This document shows positions 36,628 through 47,500 of a stretch of 64,000 bases of DNA, in pieces. The notes under the pieces were generated by a model. That model was not told the origin of the DNA, ran no database searches, and saw only the letters and a program-made list of their open reading frames with translations. Source of the stretch: Ostreococcus lucimarinus CCE9901. Lineage: Eukaryota; Chlorophyta; Mamiellophyceae; Mamiellales; Bathycoccaceae. Each line of letters starts with the position of its first letter. Position 1 is the stretch's first letter. The position numbers and the translations under genes were made by a program. The stretch covers positions 529,543-593,542 of the forward strand of contig NC_009365.1 in assembly GCF_000092065.1 (NCBI RefSeq), written 5' to 3'.

Positions 36628-38433
36628 ATGACGTCATCGATGCCCGCGCCGCCCGAGACGCCGAGGGACTGCCCGCTGTGCTGCAACGAGATGGACGCGA
36701 CGGATCGAAGGTTTCGGCCGTGCCGCTGCGGGTACCAGATCTGCGCGTGGTGCTGGCATCAATTGATGGAATTGGCGTCCAAAGACGACGCCAAGGGGCG
36801 GTGCCCGGCGTGCAGGACGGAATACGACGAGGACGCCATCTCGTTCGACGCGGTGCCGGAGGAGGAGCTGGCGGCGAACGCGCAAAGGGCGAAGAAGCGA
36901 GAGGGTAAGGCGGGCGCGGCGAACGCGAACGCGAACGGAACGAACGGAATCAAGGCGGGGAGCGGGACGGGAGCGAACGCGGCGCAGTCGCAGTCGAGGA
37001 AACACTTGCAAAACGTGCGAGTGATACAGCGTAATTTAGTCTACGTCGTGGGGTTGAGCGCGAGGTGTTGCAAGGAGGAAGTGTTGAGGAAGAATGACTT
37101 CTTCGGCAAGTACGGGAAAATCCTTAAACTGCAAGTGTCGGTGAATCGAAACGGGAGTTCGTCGTACGCGGGGAGGAACGCGGATGACACCGGGAGCGCG
37201 TACGTGACGTTTTACGAAGAAAACGACGCGATGCAGTGCATTCAACACATTGACGGGACGCCGCTCGACGGGAGGATTTTACGCGCGTGCTTCGGGACGA
37301 CAAAGTATTGCAACGCGTTTCTGAAGTATCAGCCGTGCAACAATCCGGATTGCCTGTACTTGCACGACATAGGACGAGATAACGATTCATTCACCAAGGA
37401 AGAGATGCTCGCGCACTACGGCACCAAGCACCAAAGTTTTCAAGAGGCGACGAGGGTCGCGTCCGAGAGCGGGGGGTCGACGCTGGAACGCGTGTCCAGC
37501 TTGAGTTCAATTCCGGTGCCACTGCCGACTGGAGCCGCGCGCGTGCCCCAGCCGAGAGTGGCGCCGCCCGCGCCGCCGGCGGGACCTCCGCCACCGAGCG
37601 CTATCGGCGTCGGAGTACCGGTGGCGAGCGCTTGGCCGAGTTTGGGAAGCAGCAAGGCGCCGCCGCCGGCGCCACCGCCGGCGCCACCGCCGTCCGCCAC
37701 CGCGAGCGCGGCGACGGCGTCCGCGGCGCCAAAGGTGGCATCTATTCCCGCGCCGCGCGTCCCCGCGCCGCGCACGGGCGGCGTGTGCCCTGTGCGTCCG
37801 ATGGCGTCCGCCGCTGGGGGATGGGGACAGGCGAACCAGTCTCTCGGCGTGTTCGGCGGCCCGTCCGTGGCGTCGCAAGCGAGCGCGTCGAACCCGAGCG
37901 GTGGTGCGTCGAACTCGAACTCAACCACCGCGGCGCCGAAGACGAAGAACGGCTTCGCGTTACCGCAGCCGCGTAAAGTCGCGGGCGCGTCCTCCGGGGT
38001 GCGTGGGCCGTCGCCAAAGACGGCTTCGCAGAGCGACGGCGACGCGGGCTCGGAAGCGGCGAGACCGGCGGGCGACGGGGCGGCAGGGGACTCTTTTCCG
38101 GACGCGTTATTTACGGATGCGTTCAATTCGAGCCTAGACTTTGATCCGAGTGCGGTGCTTCGCAAGCACACAGGGGCGTCGGCGGCGCCGACGTCTCCGG
38201 CGGAGCAGCCGAGAGCGTCGAGATTTGGCTTCGCCCTCGAGGCGCAATCCCCGGGGCAGTGTCCCGTGGCGCACGGTGCGGGGAAGAATGGCGAATCTAT
38301 TCTTCGTGGGATCTTGCCCCCTGGGGCGAACGTGCGCATCTCGAGCAGCACGGAATCGTTGAGTGGCGGCGAGCAGGCGCTGCCCGCGCCGAGACGCGGA
38401 CCTCCGCCGGGATTTGGAGGTTCCGAGGCTTAA
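36628..38433 (+). CDS. NOT4: CCR4-NOT subunit 4 (NOT4/CNOT4), RING-RRM ubiquitin ligase
   Basis: A 601-residue protein. A C4C4 RING occupies residues ~15-60 (CPLCCNEMD, FRPCRCGYQICAWCW, CPACRTEYDED). The NOT4-type RRM follows (VRVIQRNLVYVVGLSAR; FGKYGKILKLQVSVNR; GSAYVTFYEENDAMQCIQHI) and then a C3H1-like zinc finger (FGTTKYCNAFLKYQPCNNPD, then CLYLHDIG). The remaining half is disordered, Pro/Ala/Ser-rich and ends in PPPGFGGSEA. NOT4 is the E3 ligase of the CCR4-NOT mRNA decay complex, active in co-translational quality control. The ATG at 36628 leads straight into the RING. Confidence 0.93.
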   Translation: MTSSMPAPPETPRDCPLCCNEMDATDRRFRPCRCGYQICAWCWHQLMELASKDDAKGRCPACRTEYDEDAISFDAVPEEELAANAQRAKKREGKAGAANANANGTNGIKAGSGTGANAAQSQSRKHLQNVRVIQRNLVYVVGLSARCCKEEVLRKNDFFGKYGKILKLQVSVNRNGSSSYAGRNADDTGSAYVTFYEENDAMQCIQHIDGTPLDGRILRACFGTTKYCNAFLKYQPCNNPDCLYLHDIGRDNDSFTKEEMLAHYGTKHQSFQEATRVASESGGSTLERVSSLSSIPVPLPTGAARVPQPRVAPPAPPAGPPPPSAIGVGVPVASAWPSLGSSKAPPPAPPPAPPPSATASAATASAAPKVASIPAPRVPAPRTGGVCPVRPMASAAGGWGQANQSLGVFGGPSVASQASASNPSGGASNSNSTTAAPKTKNGFALPQPRKVAGASSGVRGPSPKTASQSDGDAGSEAARPAGDGAAGDSFPDALFTDAFNSSLDFDPSAVLRKHTGASAAPTSPAEQPRASRFGFALEAQSPGQCPVAHGAGKNGESILRGILPPGANVRISSSTESLSGGEQALPAPRRGPPPGFGGSEA

Positions 38434-38456
38434 AGCTTATATCATGATAAGTGAGC

Positions 38457-38478
38457 GCGCGCTTTGATGAAAGCGCGC
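38457..38478. other. Perfect 9-bp hairpin in convergent spacer
   Basis: GCGCGCTTT (38457-38465), loop GATG, AAAGCGCGC (38470-38478). It lies about 24 bp after the NOT4 stop. The TTTGATGAA top also contains a box C-like TGATGA. It could be part of the NOT4 3' UTR or a small RNA. Confidence 0.5.
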
Positions 38479-38560
38479 CAGCAAGAAGCAGAACTGTGTA
38501 TTGCATTGTTGTGTTAGCCATCCATAAACAGACAGACCGTAGATACTCAGACAACGGACG

Positions 38561-38587
38561 ACGCCTCGAGCGGCTGAGGCGTTTTTT
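38561..38587 (+). terminator. Hairpin followed by T6, possible Pol III-type or 3' end signal
   Basis: ACGCCTC (38561-38567) pairs with GAGGCGT (38576-38582) around an 8-nt loop, directly followed by TTTTTT with the stem's last T. It sits in the 261-bp spacer between convergent NOT4 and eIF3L. A CTGA box D-like motif is in the loop/stem junction. It may close a short non-coding RNA; no known RNA family is recognised. Confidence 0.35.
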
Positions 38588-38694
38588 GTAATTTCACCAT
38601 CACATTCATCAAAACGGCAACGAGATCGCGAACGACGCGTGCTGGAACGAATGATCTCGATTTCACTTAGTTCACAAGTCTACTGGTTTATTGA

Positions 38695-40275
38695 TTAACC
38701 CACGATCGCCGACGGCTTGATGAGCAGCGGCTTGGCCTGCGCCAAGTCCTCGAGCGAGGCGGCCAACTTTTGATTCGTTCTCGCGAAGAATTCACGAGCG
38801 CTCTTCGCCTTCTTTGTCTCTTCCACTCTGACCACATCCCCGTCTAAGATGACACTCATGTCACCGCAGTAAACCTCCTCACCATCCAACGCGCTCGCTC
38901 CACCCGTCCACTCCTTCACGGTGTACCCTTGTACGAACGCCTTCAAGCTCGCCTTCAGACTCTCCACGGGCGTCTCGACGAGCGCCGCGAGTTTGTCGAG
39001 CTTGATCGACGTGTACATTCGCAAGTATCCACGAAGCTTGGGAATTACGGCGTGCGTAGCGACGGAGTCCAAGAACGCCTTGAGCTGCGTCTTGTGCGCC
39101 TCGGAGTTGTCTCCGTCGCCGCTCGCGACAAACTTTGGGCACGCGTACGAAAAGAGGTCGTCGAAGACGGCGACTTCGCCGCTCGTCATCCGGTTAACCT
39201 TTTCGCTATACTTTTGGTGCAAACCCAAAGAAACGGACCCATCGAGTAAGTACTGCTGGCCCGGAACGAGCGCCATGGTGATAGCGATCAACGCGTACAT
39301 TTGTTCTTGCTTCTTCAACAAGAGCGGCAGCGCGTGCGGACGTGCGGCGCCAAACCTCAGCCGTTCGACGTACTGGATGCTTTCGTTAAAGTGACGAATG
39401 GCGTCCGTGTATCGGCCGAGCATAAAGTAGGCGAACCCGACGTGATACGAAGTCGCGACGTAGGCGCCCGGAATCTTCTTGAACAACCCATCCTTGTCCA
39501 AATCCACGGCGTCGAGCGCGGCGAGCGCTCCTTCGTAATCGCCCGTCAAAACGTGCAAGCGGCAGATACCAATCTGCGCGCAGTACCCGAGCGTGGGCAA
39601 AACGTTACTCGAATCAAGCGCGTACCCTTCGTTCGCCGCAAACGAAATCTCTCCCGCGCGCTCGCGCTCGAGCACGCGCACGATGTCGCTCTTATCCACC
39701 AGCGCCTTTAAAAAATTCAACATGCTCGTGCGATCCCAAACTTGCGCGTCCAACGCCTTGATCGCCTGTAACTCCTCGCTCGTGCGCTTCGAGCTGCCTT
39801 TAAACTGTCGGAACGACTGAAACTGATACACGAACTCATCCACCATCTCGTACAACCACACGTTCGGCAACTGCATGTTGGCGTCGCCGTGCAACAACGC
39901 GCCGAAGAGTTCGCAATAGTTTTCCCACGACCCCTTCCGTTCGTTCGCGCTCGGCGTCGTCGCTTGGTGCAGGTGTCGGTAATAAAGCTCCGCGTACAGC
40001 ATCTTAAACACCGGATCGTTCTCCGCGTACGTCGCGATCGCATCGGGCGTCGGCCACGCCGTCTTCTTGAAGAAGCGTTCGCCGATCGCCGGAAACGAGC
40101 GCTCGTACATCGTCAGCGTCTCGTACACTGCGCGGATCCGCCTCGCCGTCGGCGACGTCGTCAGTCATCGCGCGCATCGCGCACCGCGCGCCTCCTCGGC
40201 GACCGCGCCGTCCCGACGCCTCCTCCGCGCCCGCGCCGCGCGTTCGATCGCGCGCGCGCGCAAAACCTCTCGCGT

Positions 40276-40308
<33 letters not shown>

Positions 40309-40387
40309 CACCGTTCTTCTCGCGAATGTGTCGATAAAAGTACGTCACGAACTGTTTCACCGCATCCCTCGCGCTCGCGGACGCCAT
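38695..40387 (-). CDS. EIF3L: Translation initiation factor eIF3 subunit L, two exons
   Basis: Exon 1 40387-40312 (25 codons plus 1 nt) and exon 2 40127-38695 give 502 residues. The 184-bp intron starts GTGCGC, contains GATGACTGACG and ends CAG; the join creates a Val codon, so the product reads AVKQFVTYFYRHIREKN-V-YETLTMYERS. Downstream, ERFFKKTAWPTPDAI, LYAELYYRHLHQ and VDEFVYQFQSFRQFKGSSKR match eIF3L strongly, and the C-terminal half contains the PCI domain. eIF3L is a non-core subunit of the eIF3 scaffold on the 40S ribosome. The intron is filled with CGACG pentamers. The gene is divergent from DIS3. Confidence 0.93.
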
Positions 40388-40389
40388 CG

Positions 40390-40393
<4 letters not shown>

Positions 40394-40430
<37 letters not shown>
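40394..40430. repeat. (CGT)n trinucleotide run
   Basis: About twelve CGT units lie just upstream of the eIF3L start codon in the 284-bp divergent spacer with DIS3. They probably form part of the 5' leader or promoter; nothing else is visible there. Confidence 0.7.
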
Positions 40431-40671
40431 TGAGGGCGGCGCGCGGTCGCGTCGGCGCGCGGCGCGGCGCGAAACCGACGGTGCGAACGCGCGATCGACG
40501 GCGCGAGGTTCGATCGCGCGCGATCATCGACGGCGCGAGGGTCATCGCCGATCGCGATCTCGAATCCGCGCCCGCATCGACGTCGCGACGAAAAAGCGCA
40601 CGCGCGACCGCGCGGGCCGGCGACGCGACGGACGACGACGCGCGCGACGACGGACGACGCCGACGCGCGCG

Positions 40672-43620
40672 ATGCACCGCGTCGGGAAGACGTTCGTCAA
40701 GACGACGAAGCGCGGGCAGGCGGTGACCAAGGTGCGACGGGAGCGGTACCTGCGCGACGACGTGTACGTCGGATGCGGGGACGCCGCCGTCGAGGCGCGG
40801 TATCGAGGACGCGACGAGGCGCTGTACGTGCTTCGACCGGAGCGCCGAGGCGCGAAAAGCGAGCGAACGATCGCGCTGATCGATTCGAACGTCGCGCTGC
40901 ATCAGATGGACGCGCTGGCGGACGCGAGGGTGACGGATGTGGTGATTTGCGCGACGGTGATGGAGGAGACGCGAAACAAGTCGCGGACGTCGTACGAGCG
41001 GTTACGAGGATTGTGTAAGGATAAAGAGAAGCGGTTTTACGTGTTTAGTAATGAGAATCACGCGGAGACGTACGCGGAAGACGTCGCGGGGGAGTCGGCG
41101 AACGATCGGAACGATCGAGCGATACGCAAGGCGGCGGCGTTTTATCGCCGAGCGATTCCGCGCGCGGCGTGCGAACGCGTGACGCTCGTGACGAATGATC
41201 GAGGAAACGCGAGAAAGGCGCGAGAGGAGAATATAGACGTGATGAGCGTGATTGAATGGATACAGTCGATCTCAAACGACGCGAGCTTGGTGGATTTGGT
41301 CGTCCCGGGCGGAGGGGCGGAGATTCCCGAGGACGAACGCGACGCCAAGCGAGCGAAGAGCGGCGGCGGCGCGAGCGCGAGCGTTTTCGAGGCGTATCTC
41401 GACGCGAATGACATCAAGGAAGGTTTAGCGAGTGGAAAATTGATCAAAGGCGGCGTTCGAACGTCTAGATATAACCCTTTTGAGGCGCACGTGATGAATG
41501 AAGGTACCGGAGAAGGCGTACTGCTGAGCGGACGCGCGGCGATGAATCGCGCCATCGACGGCGACTTGGTCGCCGTGGAAATCTTGCCCGAATCCCAATG
41601 GATTCGTCCGGGTGGTATGATCATCACCGGTACCGCAGAAGAAGACAAAGAGACGTCCTCCGCGGACGTCGACGCGAAGGACGACGCCGGCGGACTGGCG
41701 CCGGAGACTGCGGATGAAACGGACGTCGCTGTCGCGGCGACGAAGGCGTCGGGCGTCGTTCCCACGGGAAAAGTTGTAGGTATCATTCGGCGCAACTGGC
41801 GCGAACGCGGTTATGCGGCGTCGGTCGACATGGGAAGAGACGGCAAAGGTCCAACCGCAGCCGGTGGCGGCTTCGCATCGCGCGTCTTGTGCGTGCCGAG
41901 CGATAGACGATTTCCAAAGATTCGCATCCAGACGCGCCAACTCGAAGGCTTGCTTGACCAGCGCATCGTCGTCGTCATCGACGATTGGCCCGCGGATAGC
42001 ATGTACCCCGAAGGGCACTACGTCAAGTCGCTCGGATTGATCGGTAGCGTCGATGCCGAAACACAGGCACTTCTGCTCGAAAACGACGTTGACGATCGAC
42101 CGTTCGCGCCGGCGGTGTACGCGTGCGTGCCCGCCTTGCCGTGGAAAGTCACCGACGACCATCTCGCCGAACCCGGTCGCGAGGACTTGCGCGATTTATT
42201 GGTGTGCAGCGTCGATCCTCCGGGGTGTAAAGACATCGACGATGCGCTGAGCGCGCGCGATATCGACGACGAGCGCATTGAAATCGGCGTGCACATCGCT
42301 GACGTGACGTCGTTTCTGTTCCCAGACACCGCCATGGACGAAGAGGCGGCGCGTCGAGGGACGACGACGTACTTGGTGCAACGCCGTTTGGACATGCTTC
42401 CGGGAGCGCTGACGACGGACATATGCTCTTTGGTTGGAGGTCAAGAGCGCTTGGCGTTTTCGGCGTTTTGGATCGTGCAAAAGTCCACGATGCTTCCGGA
42501 TGAAACCGTCAAACCACGATTTACGAAGAGCGTCATCAAGAGCGCGGCGGCGTTGACGTACGAGCAAGCGCAGACGCGAATCGACGATGCATCTTTGAAC
42601 GATGATTTGACGCTCAGCTTGAGGCGACTTCGTGATGTCGCAAGACAGCTACGCAAGCGGCGCATGGCGAACGGCGCGCTGACATTGGCTTCGCCCGAGG
42701 TGCGATTCGAGATGGATCAGCAGTCGAGCGATCCGCTCGACGTGGGCATGTACGTCACGCGCGAGACGAATCAAATGGTTGAAGAAATGATGTTGTTAGC
42801 CAACGTCAGCACCGCGGAGCGTATTTTGCAAGCATATCCCGCGGCGGCGATGTTACGCCGTCACCCGATTCCCGAGCAGAAAATGTTTGAGCCCTTACTC
42901 AAGGCGGCCAAGGCGTGCGGCGTGGACATTGACACGCAATCCAACCGCACGCTCGCGGCGAGTCTAGACGCCGCCGTGCGACCGGAAGACGCGTATTTCA
43001 ACACGCTATTGCGCTTACAAGCGACGCGGTGCATGTCACAGGCGGTGTACTGCAGCTCGGGCCAATACGCTGGACCAGAGCGCATGCACTACGGTCTCGC
43101 CATGCCGTTGTACACGCACTTTACGTCGCCGATTCGTCGGTACGCCGACGTAATCGTACACAGATTACTGAGTGCGGCGATCGGGCTGTGTCCTCGTCAC
43201 AAGTCGTTGGAGGACTCCGATCACGTCAAATCCGTCGCAGACGTCTGCAACGTGCGTCATCGCAATTCTCAGCAAGCCGGTCGCGCGTCCGTAGAGTTAC
43301 ACACCTTGGTGTTTTTCCGCAAGCGCAAAATTGTCGCCGACGCGCGCGTCTTCAAAGTGCGCGCAAACGGACTCGTGGTTTTTGTCCCAAAGTTTGGCAT
43401 CGAAGGACCTGTGCTCTTCGTCGAGGGCGAAAATAGCGACACCGCGACTTGTACGCTCGACGAAGACGCTATGACGGTGACGCACAAAGGAAAGACGTGG
43501 AAAGTTTTCGACCGGCTCACCGTGCGAGTGGAGGTCGAACAACTCCCTGCGCATCGGAGTCGTTTGCTCATCACCATCGTTCCTGACGACACTCCGCGCG
43601 GGGAGATCGCGAGCGCGTGA
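40672..43620 (+). CDS. DIS3: Exosome catalytic subunit DIS3/RRP44
   Basis: 982 residues from the ATG at 40672. The start matches DIS3 (FVKTTKRGQAVTKVRRERYL). The PIN endonuclease domain has the acidic sites in IALIDSNVALHQMDAL, ICATVMEETRNKS and LVTNDRGNARKAREEN. Cold-shock domains follow, then the RNB 3'->5' exonuclease with DPPGCKDIDDALSARDIDDE, whose Asp cluster binds the two metals, and HFTSPIRRYADVIVHRLLSA. A C-terminal S1 domain closes the protein. It provides both nuclease activities of the RNA exosome, whose RRP42 subunit is also encoded here. A ~35-residue Ala/Glu-rich insertion (about residues 325-360) lies within the cold-shock region. In-frame sequence before 40672 is GC-rich read-through. 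Confidence 0.96.
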   Translation: MHRVGKTFVKTTKRGQAVTKVRRERYLRDDVYVGCGDAAVEARYRGRDEALYVLRPERRGAKSERTIALIDSNVALHQMDALADARVTDVVICATVMEETRNKSRTSYERLRGLCKDKEKRFYVFSNENHAETYAEDVAGESANDRNDRAIRKAAAFYRRAIPRAACERVTLVTNDRGNARKAREENIDVMSVIEWIQSISNDASLVDLVVPGGGAEIPEDERDAKRAKSGGGASASVFEAYLDANDIKEGLASGKLIKGGVRTSRYNPFEAHVMNEGTGEGVLLSGRAAMNRAIDGDLVAVEILPESQWIRPGGMIITGTAEEDKETSSADVDAKDDAGGLAPETADETDVAVAATKASGVVPTGKVVGIIRRNWRERGYAASVDMGRDGKGPTAAGGGFASRVLCVPSDRRFPKIRIQTRQLEGLLDQRIVVVIDDWPADSMYPEGHYVKSLGLIGSVDAETQALLLENDVDDRPFAPAVYACVPALPWKVTDDHLAEPGREDLRDLLVCSVDPPGCKDIDDALSARDIDDERIEIGVHIADVTSFLFPDTAMDEEAARRGTTTYLVQRRLDMLPGALTTDICSLVGGQERLAFSAFWIVQKSTMLPDETVKPRFTKSVIKSAAALTYEQAQTRIDDASLNDDLTLSLRRLRDVARQLRKRRMANGALTLASPEVRFEMDQQSSDPLDVGMYVTRETNQMVEEMMLLANVSTAERILQAYPAAAMLRRHPIPEQKMFEPLLKAAKACGVDIDTQSNRTLAASLDAAVRPEDAYFNTLLRLQATRCMSQAVYCSSGQYAGPERMHYGLAMPLYTHFTSPIRRYADVIVHRLLSAAIGLCPRHKSLEDSDHVKSVADVCNVRHRNSQQAGRASVELHTLVFFRKRKIVADARVFKVRANGLVVFVPKFGIEGPVLFVEGENSDTATCTLDEDAMTVTHKGKTWKVFDRLTVRVEVEQLPAHRSRLLITIVPDDTPRGEIASA

Positions 43621-43678
43621 AGAGCGGTACGAAGTAGAATATTGTACAACACGATATCAGTAGGGCTGCTACGAGCGG

Positions 43679-44383
43679 CTATGAAAAAAACGGCGCCTTG
43701 CAAACGCACGTCCGACGATTCCCTTGGCACACTCCCTCGAAGCTAGGAAATCGCTTCGAAAAGCTCGGTTCCGGGGCGATGGCTAACAGTTTTGCCTTTT
43801 CGCACGCCAACTTCTCGTCGTCGTCCTTCAACGCGTACCAATGCCTGTATAACCGCACAGATTTCACGCAATCCCCCGCGGCGTCGTGCGTCTCCGCCAC
43901 CTCCGTCGCCAACAAGCACCGCACCAAATGGTCTTGCCCGAACACGCTCCACGACTTGTACTGCGCGTTAAACACGCGCCATATCCCGCATAAATCGATT
44001 AAATCGCCGTAATCCACACCTCTGACCAATCCGAGCCACTGTTCGACGTCCTTCAGCACGCCTTGCCCGACGATGACGCACCGCGCGTCGAGCGCCTTCT
44101 TCGTCGCCGCCACCGCCTCCGCGAACGACACCCCGCGCTCGGCGAGCAACTGCTCGGTGAGTCCGGTGAGGGGGGTCAAATAACTCACCACAGGTTTCTC
44201 CTGCTTCACGTACACGTTCAACAGCGTTTGCTCCGTGCGCGCGTCGACGATTGCGATTTGCGCCACCGCTCGGTCGTTGTGCGTCGTGCCGTTGGCGACG
44301 CACTCGACGTCGATGGAGACGACGCGCGGCGACACGGCGTACGGGTCGTACGTGCGTGTTTCGTCGCGCGCGGGGGATTGCAT
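43679..44383 (-). CDS. DEDDh 3'-5' exonuclease, REXO4/ISG20 type
   Basis: 234 residues from the ATG at 44383. Exo I is VVSIDVECVAN (Asp and Glu metal ligands), Exo II includes VVSYLTPLTGLTEQLL and VIVGQGVLKDVEWL-type Asp, and Exo III is ETHDAAGDCVKSVRLY with the catalytic His and Asp. YVKQEKPVVSYLTPLTGLT and the position of DHLVRCLL are typical of the REXO4/ISG20 family, which trims RNA 3' ends in rRNA processing. The RNA-specific partner is unknown. The C-terminal ~40 residues are outside the domain and rich in Cys/Arg. Confidence 0.8.
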   Translation of the reverse strand: MQSPARDETRTYDPYAVSPRVVSIDVECVANGTTHNDRAVAQIAIVDARTEQTLLNVYVKQEKPVVSYLTPLTGLTEQLLAERGVSFAEAVAATKKALDARCVIVGQGVLKDVEQWLGLVRGVDYGDLIDLCGIWRVFNAQYKSWSVFGQDHLVRCLLATEVAETHDAAGDCVKSVRLYRHWYALKDDDEKLACEKAKLLAIAPEPSFSKRFPSFEGVCQGNRRTCVCKAPFFS

Positions 44384-44551
44384 GATGCGTGCACGGCGAT
44401 GCGCGCGCTGGGCGCGATGTGCGGGCTCGGCGTCGCGGAGCGTCGGCGCAAACGTCTGCGACAATCGGGGCGCGGTTCGCTCAAATTTCCTAGATCAATT
44501 CACATTCTACTACTGCAATAAGCCTGTTAATATCATACTATGGTGTGGCGC

Positions 44552-47500
44552 TCACGGCACCGCGGTCTCGGCTTGAATCACTTGCGTCGCCGACTCGACG
44601 GCTGGCGTCGACGCGTCGTCTTGCGCGGCCTGGGTGGAGACGAGATACGCCGAGTCCACGCCAGTCTCGCCAGCGGCGCACGACGTGGAATCGAACGCAC
44701 GGTTCGGATACGTAGGTTTCGGCGGCAATTCGACGCTTTCGGTGCCCATCAAGTCCAGGATGGAGGCGATCGCAGCGTCGAGTTGGGCGTCCTTCCCGTG
44801 AAACGTCGCCACTGGTAAGTTGGACACGAGAACGTCAGGGGTGACGCCCTTTTGCTCGATCGCCCAGTCTCCGTTGATGTACGGGCCAAAGGATGGAATG
44901 GTGAACCCCGAACCGTCCACTAGACGAAGTTCGGGGTGGCCGCTGTACCCGATGGCGCCTCCCCAAGTGCGCTCGCCGATCACCGGACCGATGCCGAGCT
45001 GTTGAATTCCGAGCGCGAACATCTCGGCGTCGCTGCTTGTTTGCTCGTCAATCAGCACGACAACTTTGCCTCTAAACGTGTATTGCATCGTCGTGTCGCC
45101 GGCACCGCTTCGTTCGGTGTCGAACATCCACGCCACGCGACGAAGACGCTCGAGCAGCCACGTGTCAATGTTTCCGCCGGCGTTGCGACGGACGTCGATG
45201 ATTAAGCCCTTCTTGCGCACGTTCGGGTAAAACTGAGCGGCGAAGTCGTCGAAGGAATTACTCGAACCGCGCCCTTCTTGCTCCATGTCTTCCAAGTAAA
45301 CGTATGCCACGTCGTCGTTGGTCTGGCTCTTCACGTACTCCCGCTTTTGAACGACAGCATCCGCGGCTTCTAAAACGTCGCACTCCTCAAGCATGAGCGG
45401 CATGACGATGATCATCTCCGTTGTCGGTGCGGGCTGCTCATTTTCGTCATCGCCCTTATGTTCCTTCCCGGCCAACTTCGCGTCAGCGTGCACATCACCG
45501 TTTTTCAACGGTCCGACACTGTGCCGCGGCTGACCCAGCGGAAGTCTGGGCGCCCCTGGGGTGGCGTGCTTACGAACCAGGCTCGCCATGTGCGGATCCC
45601 GAAGCGTCTTCGTCGCGGTGCTCGCGCCGCCGAGTTGAGACGACGCCATACCCATGCCACCACCCATCATCTGCTGCATCATGCGCAACTCTTTCATCTT
45701 TTGCAAATCCTCCTCGTCTTTTCGCTCCTGCTCCGACCGCGGCGATTTGATGACTTCGAGTAAGACTTGCATCCCAGCTTTGCCGCGAAGCAAATTCGAC
45801 AGAGGCAACTCGGTGGAGTTGACGAGAACGCCATCAATTTTGGCGATGATGTCTCCCGCCTGCAGTTTGACGTGCGAATAAAGTGAAGAACGACTCAATG
45901 ATGACTGCGGAGCCTCCAAGATCCCCGAACTTTCGTGAATGTACGCGATTTTCAAACCCAACGGTGTCATTTCGAAATTCGCGCCGAGGCACGCCGAGGG
46001 CGAACCGAGCGGAAGCACGGGATCGTCAGAATGAACGGATACGAACACGTGCAACGCGGAGAGCTCACCGAAGGCTTGGGCTAAAATGTCCCGCAACTCG
46101 CCCTTGGCAGATATTTTATATACCAATGGGCGATAGCGATCGGTGATGGATGTCCAATCGACTCCGTGCAATTTTGGGTCATAGAAGGCATCTCTCATGT
46201 TGCGCATCGCCTCCTCGTACATTTGCAGCCATTCCTCGCGAGGATTCACGATGACACCGAAAGTGTCCGGAGGGTACCAAACTTCGGCTCCACGAAGAGC
46301 GGATTCTTGATCCAATCCTGGCTGTAATACGCCCTTGGCGGACAAAAGCGCGACACCCTGTTCGGTGACGAGGGTGAAGACTTGCATGTCCCCGCTCACG
46401 ACTACCGCCATAGGATCGGGATACAACGGCAAGATTTGACGCGAGTACATGCTGTACACCGCGACGATGACCTGGTCATCTTCAACCAAGGTAAGGAGCA
46501 TCCCGCTTCCGTCGCCGATGATGTTGAAGCCCAAGTATTGGGCCTCTGGCAAGTCGGGGACAACTTGCGCTCGCTGCTCGATGTTTTTCGTCGAAATCAT
46601 CGTCGGTAACGCCTTGCCAAACTCTGCATCGAACACGCTGCCTTCAGGATTCAACTCGTCACCGATGAAAAACGGACACGTCATGCCAATACGCAACGGA
46701 ACACACATCAATCGAGACGTCTCATAAAACATCGGCTCAGCACCGCGTGCGCCGTACGGCGAACTCCCGCCCGAGGCGATTTGCTGATCGCTGAAGTAGT
46801 ACAAGTACAAGCCGTCGGGTGAAAATTTTGGACTGTGCGCGTTGTAACTCGGCGTCGTGATTCGCGTACTTTCCCCAGACGTCACATTCAACACGTGAAT
46901 GGATGAAAAATCGTTTTCTTCATCCTTGGCGAACGCGATGTACGAGCTATCGGGGCTCCACGCCAAGCCGTACACGCCCTCCGGACGGAAACCATTCAAC
47001 ATGGTGTCAATACTCGCTATGCCGTCGATATCGGCGTAAACCGACGACGCTTTGTCATCGGACTTTTCTTTCCCCAAGCCGATGCTCGCCAAGTGTAGAC
47101 TCGCACGGCGCCCCGATACGCGTCTTCCGACGCGCGCGGCGCGGCGCGCGGCGCGGCGCGCGGCGGGGCTTCTGCCCAACATTGGCTTAGGGCGCTGAGG
47201 GCCCGCGGGCGATGCATCCGGCCTGCCCGGTTTACTTTGACGTTTGGCGAGCTTCGCTGAAATTGGCTCAGGTTCCGTGGTTCGATACAACGCCGTATTC
47301 ACCGCCGTCTCCGTCAAGTTGACGAGCTTCAAATTCCCATCCGTGTCGGCGAGCAACAGGGCGGTATTGTCCGGAGAGATGGAGCTAAACTCCATGGCAC
47401 CTTTGATCTTGCCGCCGGTCGTGATCTTCGTCTCTCTCCACGGTCCACCTTCGATTTGACGCTCGAGCAAGACGTACTCGTATTCGCCCGATGCGTCAGA

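Noticed and set aside
39889-40671. N-terminal extension of the DIS3 frame
   Set aside because: Starts within eIF3L coding sequence, lacks a suitable ATG, and is Arg-rich low complexity; the family start is at 40672.
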